A stretch of 30,319 nt of DNA from Saccoglossus kowalevskii (GCF_000003605.2 NW_003158229.1:80199-110517); one strand, 5' to 3'. Positions 1 through 9,122 are shown, counted from the first letter of the stretch. Notes: generated by a model from the letters alone, not told the origin. Numbers and translations: made by a program.

Positions 1-1785
1 AACAATTATACCTATACAATTGACTTGTTTGATGAATTTGACCTCAAAATTGTGAAATTAGAATGTCAACTATGTTAATGTTATTGAAAAATTAAATTCT
101 TTGATTGGAACTCAAAGCGATGAAAGGATATGTCCCACAATTAATTAAACTAAATATTCATCATATATATGTTGGTATTAATATATCAAATGCTTGTCAC
201 AGAGTATATGCAAGCTCCTTCTGATAACATCATTAATTTAGATAAGTGCTCTCATTCCACTCCAACTATTCATTGTATTTTGGCAACTGCATGTATAACA
301 TGTATTCTCAATTTATATTCTATATACCTAAAATTACATTACACTAGCTCTTACTGACATGTAGATTCCTTTAAAAGATCTAATGTGTTTCTTCATTCAT
401 TGGGAATACTTCTATGTTTTTATACACCTGGGTAGCATATGTCATCTGAGTACCATATGAATCATCCTAAAAACTGGCAGCTTAACAAGGTTAATTTTCA
501 ATACTGGAATTATTAATTCATTCTTTTGTCAAAGAATCATTTTAGTTGCATTGTCTGCACTATTAGAAGAAAGTCCATGTTTTATTGCTAAGATGTCCCT
601 CTCAAATACTTTGATTTTCTTAAACACAATCAAATATTTTCTTCACAATTAAATCATTCTGAAACATTGAAATTGGGTGCCCTGGGAATGCTAAAGTTCA
701 TCCCTGCTATATCATATATATTTTCGTCATCCAGCTTGAAATAAAATCCCATTAATTTTTTTGTTTCAATTTCACTTACCTTATCGGCTCTATTAGAAGC
801 ATGTCTTATCCCTGGGCAGAACCAACATAAACTCAAAATATCACAAAATTTCACAAAGCAGCCATAAAAGAAATACAAATCAAAAACATACATTCTTATT
901 TTAGAAATAAAATTCCTGTGTTTTACATTATTATATTCTCATTCTCAATTTGTTCATTTTTTCAGTGCATCGAATGAAGAATTAAGGAATATGTATTTAA
1001 TACAACTACTGACATCATCAAGTATCATAACAACCGCTCTCCAAAGACAGGAGTATTCAACCTAATTATTTGATTTATAGTACTAGAGCTCTTAAAATAA
1101 ACATTACACTACATCAGGTACATGGACTTAGTCTGTACTTAGCTGTTAATACTGTTTACATTGTGAACATGAGGGCTGGCTTCCTGCTCAGTATTGTCAA
1201 CAAAAAAAGATATTTTTAGCTGCTGGTTGTTGAGTGTGTGACATAGTTACCGTTGCTGCTTTTACAAAATGGTTGCAACAACATTATATGAAAATCATAT
1301 ATATATATATATATACATCATGAGTGAAGATAAAATTGTGTCAATTGTACACATACCATATCTGCACAATTTTAAAAGCACAGATAAACCAAAATTTGAC
1401 ATTTATTTTATACTGGGTCATTAAACAATGACTTAATCATAGACACACCTCTGTCATTTACGCAAGTTCATGTGCTACTAATAGAGCGAATACTTCCACG
1501 TTTCCTACCACACGTAATGTAACAAAGTTCTTGAACAAATAATAAACAAGACTTTAAATGTACTCCTGGATACACGCTCTGTCATTAATTACTGATCTTA
1601 TCAATCAAAAACAATGAATTGGTTTGTTAAATGCAGCTTGTAATCTGTATATTTATATACCGTATATCTGGTTATTTACTTTAGCATGTCAATTAACTGT
1701 CTGTGTCATTTGTCTTGTTCTATTTACATCAATACTAGAACTGTTGCAAGACCAGATAGGTTTTGTGCCAATTTATTTATAATAA
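1..1785. other. AT-rich non-coding DNA, no gene seen
   Basis: Open frames here are short (at most 79 codons), without recognisable domains or plausible splice-linked neighbours. The stretch is strongly AT-rich and has one short dinucleotide run, listed separately. No tRNA-like boxes or terminal-repeat pairs were found by eye. Confidence 0.6.
1297..1315. repeat. (AT)n microsatellite
   Basis: An uninterrupted 19-nt alternating AT tract. A similar TA tract lies near 10252-10268. Such tracts are usually length-polymorphic. Confidence 0.9.
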
Positions 1786-2045
1786 GGCCAGACTATTTTT
1801 ATTCCTTGTTTCTCGAGTTTTTATAAGGCAATTTTTTTGAGGAGGGCGGAAAAAACAATATATTAATTCTTTTTTTCCATTAGATTTGTGTGATTCGCAA
1901 AGAATTGTAGTTGAGATCATTGATCGGAGAGAAGAAATGAAATAAAAGTTGGCGGGCACAAAAAATTACGCTGAAATAAAATTTTCATTTTCGGCTCCTG
2001 TTCATTTGGCAGGCTCGCGAAACAAGGGATAACAAAAGTCTGGCC
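1786..2045. mobile_element. PIF/Harbinger-like MITE (260 bp)
   Basis: The ends are 32-bp terminal inverted repeats, 1786-1817 and 2014-2045, matching at 28 of 32 positions and beginning GGCCAGACT. The element is flanked by TAA on both sides (1783-1785 and 2046-2048), as expected of the 3-bp TWA target duplication of PIF/Harbinger. It is too short for a transposase and the open frames inside are not recognisable, so it is a non-autonomous miniature element. Boundaries and inverted repeats are seen directly; the superfamily rests on duplication size and the GGC start. Confidence 0.8.
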
Positions 2046-2612
2046 TAATTAACCTAATTTGCATAATGATTTACCATTTTTAGCAAGTGGAAAATAAGCT
2101 CTCTGTAATTTCTGAATACAAAATCAGTATTTAAAATATTATTTCATAAAGCTTTTTAACAATTGGGATTTTTTTTAAATGTAATGGATACCAACATTAG
2201 AAAAGGAAATGTTGTGTAAGCCTGGTATATGCACAAAGTTTGTTATTTAATATATTTACTAAACAAGAGATCACAAATTGTGAGGTGTGTATGATAGGTA
2301 TTTAATTTCAATAAACATTCTTCAAATATATTGTTGTGTTTGATGCTACTTTATGTTTATTTTTTGTCTAAATTTTAGACATTGAAAGTCTAAAAGCACT
2401 GCTCAAGTTTTATATAGACTACCTGTAAATTGTAAGCATTCATACAATGCAGTGGACTATGGTCACATCTATAAATAGCACTTTGTATATATACATCTGT
2501 AATATCCGAAACTAAAATATGGTGGTAGACTGGAATATGAACAACAAATAATTTAGAACTGTTACACATGTCCTAGGACAGGAATATAGTATTAGGACAT
2601 TTCAAATGTTAG

Positions 2613-2625
2613 CGCCCTCTCGTGG
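2613..2625 (-). promoter_or_regulatory. CTCF-like core motif
   Basis: The + strand reads CGCCCTCTCGTGG. Compared with the reverse complement of the bilaterian CTCF core (YGCCMYCTRSTGG) it matches 12 of 13 positions. It lies about 4 kb upstream of the FoxO start, in a CpG-richer patch. Occupancy cannot be judged from sequence. Confidence 0.45.
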
Positions 2626-2759
2626 TGAAAATATAATTCATTCGCGTATACAGCTTATCAGTAATGTCAAGTTTTTGTTAAAGAACGGTTGTCGTCGCGC
2701 CGCGTTCTGTTCGACGTGAGAATAATAGTATACAACGCATGTAAAATACATTGTTTATT

Positions 2760-2780
2760 CACGTGAAATTCGAACACGTG
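2760..2780. promoter_or_regulatory. Paired perfect E-boxes (CACGTG x2)
   Basis: Two CACGTG hexamers at 2760-2765 and 2775-2780, 15 bp start to start. CACGTG is bound by bHLH-ZIP and bHLH-PAS factors (MYC/MAX, USF, TFEB/MITF, CLOCK) and contains the HIF core ACGTG. They are the most distal of five such sites upstream of FoxO. Confidence 0.4.
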
Positions 2781-3605
2781 CTGCGCAACGACCACTGCCC
2801 TTTAATAACTATTGAAAACTTTAGTATGATTCACTGTTTAATTAGATTCGCAGCTTAGGCAAGACTTGAAGTCTATTTTGCACATTATAATACTAGTTAT
2901 TTGCAGATGCTGGCTCACGTTCATCTTGAATTTTCGAGTTATAATGTTCCAGCTTGAAGAGAAGGATCGGAGGATACGAAACCGTTCAATTGGACGGTGA
3001 CTAGCATCCATCATTACATGGGTCGAAACGCATGCGAGCCTGGTATAAACATCATGAATAAATAAACCTTGACAAATATTTATAGAAAACGCGAACAAAA
3101 TCAGCTGTGGTCGTCACGGTACCATTTATTGCGTGGTAATCTTTCCTCGATTAAAATTCTTAACGATGGGTTATGCATTGGTTTCACTGTGTTTTTTCCA
3201 TGATGATATAATCATGTTTTTGTTTGCTTGTACATTTCGCTCGATCCGAATCAAAAACCACAGTCACTCGATCCGCAAACACTTTACATTTTTGTTGTTT
3301 CAGGGTATTAATATGCTAGGTACATTGGTGTCGGGTATGGTGCGACATCAAGTAGACATAGTGATTTGTACCTCGGGGGCTTATTGCGCTTGTGGATTTT
3401 AACCCGGCTGTTCACTAAGATAAATTTTCAATTCCGTCTTTTCAAAGTTTCGTTCATGTCATATTTGCAGCGAAGACAACGATTTTTAGGAACAGACCGA
3501 GAAAATATGTGATCTTTTTTTTTTTCGCAAACTAGTGTACTCGTCCCATATTACGGTGTGTGCATTAACCAAAATTAAATCTCTTTCTAGACAGGATTGC
3601 ATCGG

Positions 3606-3811
3606 GTCACGGGCAGCGTTTTAGCCAGCCACCAGTCCACCCACCAAACGGACTGCCAACTTTGATTTGGGACTGGCAACTTTTTCCCATTTTTCTGTTT
3701 TTTCCTATTGTTCTTTGATAATTTTACCAAAATAAATTCAAAACCATCTACGTTTTCATGAAGTTGAATTGTTTTGGACTGGCAGTTCCTGGCTAATAGC
3801 CTGGTCACGGG
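3606..3811. mobile_element. hAT-like MITE (element 3614-3803) with 8-bp target duplications
   Basis: A perfect 8-bp direct repeat, GTCACGGG, lies at 3606-3613 and 3804-3811. The 190-bp segment between starts CAG and ends CTG. Its ends are imperfect inverted repeats sharing TTAGCCAG and, slightly further in, CAGTCC. An 8-bp duplication with CAG/CTG termini is the signature of hAT transposons. There is no coding capacity, so this is a non-autonomous member. The intact duplication suggests a fairly recent insertion. Confidence 0.8.
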
Positions 3812-3814
3812 AAG

Positions 3815-3820
3815 CACGTG
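3815..3820. promoter_or_regulatory. E-box CACGTG
   Basis: Perfect hexamer in context GCACGTGATG, immediately downstream of the hAT-like MITE; third of the five upstream E-boxes. Confidence 0.3.
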
Positions 3821-4817
3821 ATGAAAGTGATTATAATTTCGCATACATGTCATACACTCGGTCGTTCTGTTGAATATTTGCGGATGCTAGGTAACCGTTA
3901 TTATACGGTGGCATCGCATTTATTTCTAGGAGATATAGCGTTTCAGATAGTATTTCAGGCGTGTGAGCCGGGGTGTGTGTTACGCGTACCAGTGTTCTTA
4001 TTTTCTACAATCTCTCACTCTGTTCAGGAAATCATTGAGAAAGGATACTTTGTCCGAAACGTCTGGTTACAATTCAATATTACCGAAAACTACGATTACC
4101 TACTATTATTTCCCATATAACATAGGAAGTATACGTAATGTTTGCTCGGACGCAGTTAACACGAGTAATTAAAAATAGTCGTCTTAAATTCGAAATGCGT
4201 AATGTCCATACAGAAAACATATCAAGAATTTGGGTGCATCTCGAATTAAATTTTAATAAAAAATGCTTCACATCAAATATTGATTGTTTAATATATTCGA
4301 TCATCGATCAGAGAATCCGGAGGGCGATTTGTTTGTTTTTTCATGATACCCTAAGATGTTGAAAACTCAATCATAACCGAATCCACAGTTATTGTATGTT
4401 ATATAGTTATTAAGTCATTCTTATGCGGATATCTTGCAAACACAGTAGCTATTGAACTTATTGTAGTCATATATTACTTGTCCAAGGCTTAAAACAAAAT
4501 TGTACCCCAATACAACTTCCAATATTGCAAACATGTAATTAAATTGTTAATTTAAGTGATATTGTGCACTCCATATGTGAATATTTGTTTTTATTTAGAA
4601 ATTAAGCAACGCGATCACTCTTACAGCCGCCGGTTTCCAACTGTGTTCATTGTGATCAACTTTTAATCATGAAAACATGACGCCAATGTCACTGGTTATT
4701 TTTTAAAACTCCTCGTGTATATGTTATAATAACGCGCATTGCGCATAATGAAACACATGTCCCTCGTTGATTTGGACATAATACTGGCTATGCATGGTCA
4801 AATGTTTGATCCGTAAG

Positions 4818-4848
4818 ACCACGGCTACTACTTTTTAGTAACCGTGGT
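4818..4848. repeat. Short perfect-looking hairpin
   Basis: ACCACGG at 4818-4824 pairs with CCGTGGT at 4842-4848, and TACTA at 4826-4830 with TAGTA at 4836-4840. There is one C/A mismatch and a 5-nt loop. GTAAGACC/GGTAAGACC is also repeated around it. Possibly the end of a decayed mobile element. Confidence 0.5.
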
Positions 4849-4899
4849 AAGACCAGAGATGCTGACTGGTTGGTTCCATCTGAGACGAGAACTTCTTAC

Positions 4900-4905
4900 C
4901 ACGTG
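4900..4905. promoter_or_regulatory. E-box in CLEAR-like context
   Basis: Reads CCACGTGACT. The CACGTGAC part fits the CLEAR motif recognised by TFEB/HLH-30 factors. It is 1.8 kb upstream of the FoxO start. Confidence 0.3.
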
Positions 4906-5251
4906 ACTGAAGTCCTCCGATGCACAGGGCCACGACTGGGTATCACGCAAAGCCTGCAGTGCTTTAATATGGAGCTCAGCTGCAAGTCCACAGCAACAGG
5001 TTACCTGTTTGTCATAGACACTACAGGTTATTATATACACCATAGTCTTAACATCTTTATAGAGTTCTTTTGTTCAACGTTTCAATTTAATTGACTTTTA
5101 AACGGCTTCCTGTCACGTTGGCAAGGTCAATGACTCGTTTATCTGATCCATTGTCTTATTCTTATAACTGTCGGGCGCTACGTTTCTTGCAATCAAAACA
5201 TTGCAACCGAACAATAGGACACCGGTGGGTGGGTGGGTGGTTGGTATTTGT

Positions 5252-5259
5252 TTGTTTAC
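5252..5259 (+). promoter_or_regulatory. FoxO/DAF-16 binding element
   Basis: Exact TTGTTTAC, the DAF-16 family binding element, about 1.4 kb upstream of the FoxO start and just 3' of a GGTGGGTGGG tract. It could allow autoregulation. A single 8-mer is weak evidence; another copy (opposite orientation) lies at 28096-28103, far downstream. Confidence 0.35.
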
Positions 5260-6296
5260 GTTTTGAACACCGGGTGTGTTACGTGGTGCGTGACACTTTT
5301 TGTCAAGCCACAACGCAGGCGCAACACGAGTCTCGTCCATCATCATGGCGTTATCAAGTAAAATACAATAAAACTTCGGGATTATACGATGTTGGGCACT
5401 TGCTGTTAAACTTGTGTTCTAATCTAACGAGTCCAGAATACGCCATTGCACCACACTCACTTGGGCTGCATTCCACGCGTTAATTCGTCCCCGGACGGGC
5501 TGCGAGTGTTTCATGATAAGGCCCGGTGATAAGGAAGCCGGTCGGATTTTGCATACAATGTACATTATAGTGACGGTAAAAATCGGCTACACGTTTTATG
5601 GCAGGTCACTGTACACACTTTATAAAACGTACAGGCGTTACATTTTTGTTTAACAGTTGGTCAAAGTTCATTGTCCTGGGTTCACTCCAAAACAGTAGTG
5701 CGTGGTAATGTTTTGCTTTTTTGCAACTGTATACGACAACTTTCCCCCGACTCTGTCTTCCATTAATTTTCAATGTACGCAGTTGCTGTGTAATTGGTCC
5801 GTATAAATATAGTAGTATAAAACATTATTGTTCTACATGTGAGTAATTTCCGTAATTTGTCGCCAAAAATATGGTATGTAAATAAATGAGCAAACGTACT
5901 CGTTGTGAAAGTCTGGCATTTCGCCAAGCGATGTGTGTATTTTAGGGTACGTATGTATGTGCGTGCTTTCTCTTTCCCGCGGAAAAAATAGTTTGCCCCG
6001 CCCACCTCCCCGGCTCACAACAATGCTTACTATTCCACAAATTTGCATACTTGCGTAACATGAAGTTGTTATTACGATCAGCCTTGACCACAAATCAAAA
6101 CATTGGGTCTGGGTGCGGTGGTGTGGTAGTCGTCCCGAAGCACGATTTAAGTGTATATACGCATGTGTAGGCCGCGCATTCGGCTCATGTAATGCCCGAT
6201 ATGTTAGAGAATCTAGGCGCAAAAAACAGTGGGTAGCGATTCTGTGCACAACCCGTTTTTTATCATCTAGTGGAAACTTGTGTCAAACTATAGTGG

Positions 6297-6302
6297 CACG
6301 TG
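6297..6302. promoter_or_regulatory. Promoter-proximal E-box CACGTG
   Basis: Perfect CACGTG in GGCACGTGTA, the most gene-proximal of five upstream E-boxes, 24 bp before an inverted CCAAT box. Confidence 0.35.
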
Positions 6303-6325
6303 TATGTGCGTGAGACCATCACGCC

Positions 6326-6467
6326 ATTGGCCGGGTTTCGTGTGATTGACAGGCGGATGACGTTATCGCCAATGAAATCAATGGTAGTATGGTAATTGTC
6401 GAACAAGCCGGGCTATGATAGGTTGCTCAGTTGTCTTCGTGACCCCTTATGACCTCAGCTACGTCAC
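6326..6467 (+). promoter_or_regulatory. CCAAT/CRE cluster, candidate proximal promoter
   Basis: An inverted CCAAT (ATTGG, 6326-6330), a CRE-like TGACGTTA (6358-6365), a forward CCAAT (6369-6373) and a second CRE-like TACGTCAC (6460-6467) occur within 142 bp. This is a typical TATA-less arrangement for NF-Y plus CREB/ATF. It lies 215-360 bp before the start codon. Confidence 0.45.
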
Positions 6468-6475
6468 GCAGCAAT

Positions 6476-6660
6476 ATGCAGATCGCCAGCGAACTCATTA
6501 TGCCACAGCTCGCAGAGAATTGAGCTCGAGTGGTTTTTCACAGCGTCCGTGAAATGCTGGATTGAGCAGACTGTCTTCGCAACGTCTGGGTTGTAATATT
6601 ACAGCGTGTTTCGTCTCTGTTTTTAGTACGTGGTACATCAATATTTACCAGTACATGTAA
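6476..6660 (+). promoter_or_regulatory. FoxO 5' leader uORFs, including a start-stop
   Basis: Three short upstream frames precede the FoxO ATG: 6476-6523 (15 codons), 6554-6565 (Met-Leu-Asp-stop, in the FoxO frame, with a purine at -3) and 6655-6660, a bare ATG followed at once by TAA. The in-frame TGA at 6563-6565 supports 6683 as the true start if the leader is unspliced. A pyrimidine-rich TTTTTAG at 6620-6626 looks like a splice acceptor, so the two upstream uORFs may not be in the mRNA; the start-stop one would be in either case. Confidence 0.4.
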
Positions 6661-6682
6661 TTGTGTCAGTTTCGGTGGGAAA

Positions 6683-8708
6683 ATGGCAGATATACTGGAG
6701 ATCGACCCCGATTTTGAGCCGCAAAGTCGTCCGCGATCGTGCACATGGCCCCTCCCCCGACCCGATTTCAGCGCACAGAAACCATCGCCTCCGCCGTCGG
6801 ATCAAGCAGCTACACCTGAGACCGAGATTCCACAGGAAGGCATCGAAATAAAACAAGATCAGAGTACACCTAGTCGTAAGAATTCTTCACGGAGGAATGC
6901 CTGGGGAAATTTGTCATATGCCGATCTGATCACCAAAGCTATTGAAAGTGCACCAGATAAACGATTGACCCTATCACAGATTTACGAATGGATGGTCAAA
7001 AGTGTGCCGTATTTCAAGGATAAAGGCGATAGCAACAGTTCGGCTGGATGGAAGGTGGGTTACTTAAATGACATCTAAACTTGTCTTGCCTCTGTATACT
7101 ATTTAACATGTAACTGTTATGTGATAAAAATACAAAATGAGGCGGCGTTTCAGTGCATGGCAACCCCTTATACCATTGCATTGACAAGACGTGTGAATAG
7201 ATTAAACTAGAAAGAAGTCCGCCATCTTGACCAGAGAAATGTTAACTCGTGCCTGGCTGAAATACGACCTCGGGCACTAATCTTGTATGATTGCATTGAA
7301 TATTCTTTTGCAAAGTATTATTACTACACTGCATCTGCCGAAGGAGATCGGAATAAATCACTCTATGTTGTAACGTTGTGCAATCGTTGGTTTTATATTA
7401 CACCGGCCGTGTTTTGACTTTTTTGAAAGAAAAAAATGTCTGTCACTCACACGCTTGCACGGGTTTCTTTATTTACATTGTCATAATATTAAAGCCCTTG
7501 CTTTATTTCCCTTCTCTGCAGAACTCTATTCGCCATAACCTGTCATTACACAGCCGTTTTGTCAGAGTTCAGAATGAGGGAACTGGGAAAAGCTCCTGGT
7601 GGATGATAAATCCGGACGCCACTAAGACTGGTAAATCGTCTCGCCGTCGTGCAACCAGCATGGACACCAGCAACAAACAATTTGAAAAGAAACGTGGTCG
7701 TGCCAAAAAGAAGGCTGCCGAACTTGCAGCAAAATTAGCCGCTGCTGGTGAACGGCCCAAGTGGAGTCCGCAGACCCCTGATGGTAGCGACACCGGTATG
7801 GTAGAGTCACCGCTGCCAGCTTTCCAATTAAGCCCAGATTTCCGCCCTCGAACAAGTTCAAATGCAAGCAGTTGTGGCCGCCTATCCCCCATCATGGCTA
7901 ACCAAGAATTGGATGACATGCATGACAACGAAGTGCCACCGATGTCTCCTGGGCCAATTGACTGGAACAGTACAGTGCCAGTCTCAAACTACCCTGGAGC
8001 AGAATTGTTACGTCAAACGACTGACCAGTTGACAAGTGCATTAGCTGAAACGATGACACTTAATTCTCCAGATCCAATGACTATTGACCAGTTGACACTG
8101 TCACCTCAGCCGCAGATCCAGCCAGCGCAGTCGCCAAGTCCAGGATTACCGGCAGTGTATACCAATCAGAACGGCAGCACATTCACACTATCAACACAGG
8201 CGCCGACTTTTGGAACCCAAAATGTCACATTGGCTAATACTTCTTTGTTCTTACCTTACAACACACAATCCGGCCTGTGCATGACTCAAGCTGGACAGAC
8301 GTCACCATCTTCCTTGGGAATGATCTCTGAAAACCCATCCCCGCCACAGCTCAGCATGTCTAACATCCAACAAGTCTCTCAGACCCCACTGAATGAAGCC
8401 ATGATTTCCCAAAATGATCCTATCCTACCTTCGGACTTGATCATTTCACAACAAGATCCCATGCTTTCGCAAATTTCTGGAAATGACTTGATGCTGCAGT
8501 CAGATCCTATGTTATCCATGGCACAGGAACAGAAATATGTTCCCAGTCGCTTGAATTTCAATATACCTTCTAGCGTCAATCTTACCCAACCTAATGTGAT
8601 GACAGGATTTGGAAACAACTTGCAGCCATTCCAACAACAGCAACAACAACAACAACATAGTCGCTTACTGGCGCAGCTGATAGGTGGAAATGCCTTACAA
8701 CAACAGTT

Positions 8709-8752
<44 letters not shown>

Positions 8753-9087
8753 AGCAGCAGCAACAACAACAACAGATGTTGTCTAACCAGCGCACAAATT
8801 TTAGTATGCTGCAGAGTATGAACATGAACATGAACATGCCCGGATTGGCCACTGACCAGCTGACAAATATGCATGATAAATTTCCGAGTGACTTGGAACT
8901 GGACATGTTCAATGGAGGACTTGAGTGTGATGTTGACAGTATTATACGCAATGAACCCGATATCACTGAAACTGCTGCTTTGGATTTCAATAATTTGGAG
9001 GGAAATACCTCATCAACAATGGGAATGAATCTCACGTTCTCTACTAGTAGCGCTACATCTTCGTCTACCCAAAGTTGGGTACATTAA
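6683..9087 (+). CDS. foxo: Forkhead box O transcription factor FoxO; join(6683..7054,7522..9087)
   Basis: FoxO, nuclear DNA-binding effector of insulin/PI3K-Akt and stress signalling; 645 aa from two exons, near the usual family length. Start 6683 has a strong context (A at -3, G at +4). Residues 16-21 (RPRSCT) form the first Akt site (Thr21). The forkhead domain spans about 73-165 and has the FoxO insert KGDSNSS (114-120) and recognition helix NSIRHNLSLH (125-134). RRRATS gives the second Akt site (Ser170) and RPRTSS the third (Ser237); both also favour 14-3-3 binding. Basic KKRGRAKKK (180-188) is the NLS region. Glutamine runs lie at 495-502 and 521-542, with an LxxLL-like LLAQLI between them. 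The acidic activation segment (581-602, with LECDVDSIIRNE) and the SWV-type C-terminus match vertebrate FOXO1/3. The intron falls after GWK, the classical FoxO position. No frame damage is seen. Family identity is essentially certain; the 5' and 3' untranslated limits are unknown. Confidence 0.97.
7055..7521 (+). other. FoxO intron 1 (467 bp, phase 0)
   Basis: Donor AAG|GTGGGT and acceptor TTCTCTGCAG|AAC join Lys124 to Asn125, restoring the unbroken forkhead sequence GWK-NSIRHN. The acceptor has a clear pyrimidine tract. The intron splits the domain just before the recognition helix, as in vertebrate FOXO genes. A frame open from 7378 into exon 2 begins inside this intron and is not a real start. 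Confidence 0.95.
8632..8655 (+). repeat. Short polyglutamine tract (8 Q)
   Basis: Eight Gln codons, mostly CAA, encoding residues 495-502 of FoxO. CAA/CAG mixing suggests modest instability. Confidence 0.9.
8710..8775 (+). repeat. Polyglutamine tract (22 Q) in FoxO
   Basis: Twenty-two uninterrupted Gln codons (residues 521-542) in blocks: 7 CAG, 5 CAA, 5 CAG, 4 CAA, 1 CAG. It lies between the LxxLL-like motif and the C-terminal activation segment. Block alternation suggests segmental duplication rather than pure CAG slippage. Length is probably polymorphic. Confidence 0.95.
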
Positions 9088-9116
9088 CCAGGAAGTCACA
9101 ATTAGTCGATAGTTAG

Positions 9117-9122
9117 GTAAGT
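9117..9122 (+). promoter_or_regulatory. Perfect 5' splice donor 29 nt after the FoxO stop
   Basis: AG|GTAAGT, an exact consensus donor, with the exon ending at 9116, 29 nt beyond the TAA at 9085-9087. As I recall, vertebrate FOXO1/3 also have an intron near the stop codon and a mostly non-coding last exon. A junction this close to the stop would not trigger nonsense-mediated decay. The acceptor is not identifiable here, so use of the donor is inference. Confidence 0.5.

Larger units (their letters stand above)
2046..3605. other. Upstream non-coding DNA with a CpG-richer block
   Basis: No convincing gene. About 2610-2830 is richer in CpG than its surroundings and contains the CTCF-like match and paired E-boxes listed separately. 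About 2950-3070 contains a GAAGGAT...CGAAAC pattern followed by an AATAAATAAA stretch, possibly the tail of an old retroposed repeat. Two frames of 86-89 codons (2838-3098 minus, 3133-3402 plus) show no domain. Confidence 0.5.
3821..5100. other. Upstream non-coding DNA
   Basis: No gene recognised; short frames around 4080-4360 and 4828-5094 overlap on both strands and lack domains. Contains a snap-back hairpin (4818-4848), an E-box at 4900-4905 and, near 4033-4063, a degenerate hammerhead-like pattern (short AAAG/CTTT stem followed by CCGAAACGTC). Confidence 0.5.
5101..6682 (+). promoter_or_regulatory. Presumed FoxO promoter and 5' leader region
   Basis: Base composition changes here: CpG dinucleotides are clearly commoner than in flanking DNA, and the region runs directly into the FoxO coding start. 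It holds a G-rich tract (5224-5244), a FoxO-binding element (5252-5259), two CCAAT boxes, two CRE-like sites, an E-box (6297-6302) and short uORFs. There is no clear TATA box near the leader. The transcription start is not visible; clustered promoter motifs make about 6380-6560 the best guess. Open frames here (such as 5091-5483 and 5833-6249) show no domains. Confidence 0.5.

Noticed and set aside
5091-5483. 130-codon plus-strand frame upstream of FoxO
   Set aside because: No domain, overlapped by a minus-strand frame, and in CpG-rich promoter-like DNA where stop codons are rarer.
5833-6249. 138-codon minus-strand frame
   Set aside because: No recognisable domain; lies in the CpG-rich FoxO upstream block and overlaps other frames.
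7378-7521. Extra N-terminal 48 codons joined to FoxO exon 2
   Set aside because: This is intron 1 sequence; the acceptor at 7520-7521 and the forkhead sequence show exon 2 begins at 7522.
8379-9035. 218-codon minus-strand frame rich in Cys
   Set aside because: The Cys run is the complement of the FoxO glutamine codons; it is the shadow of FoxO exon 2.
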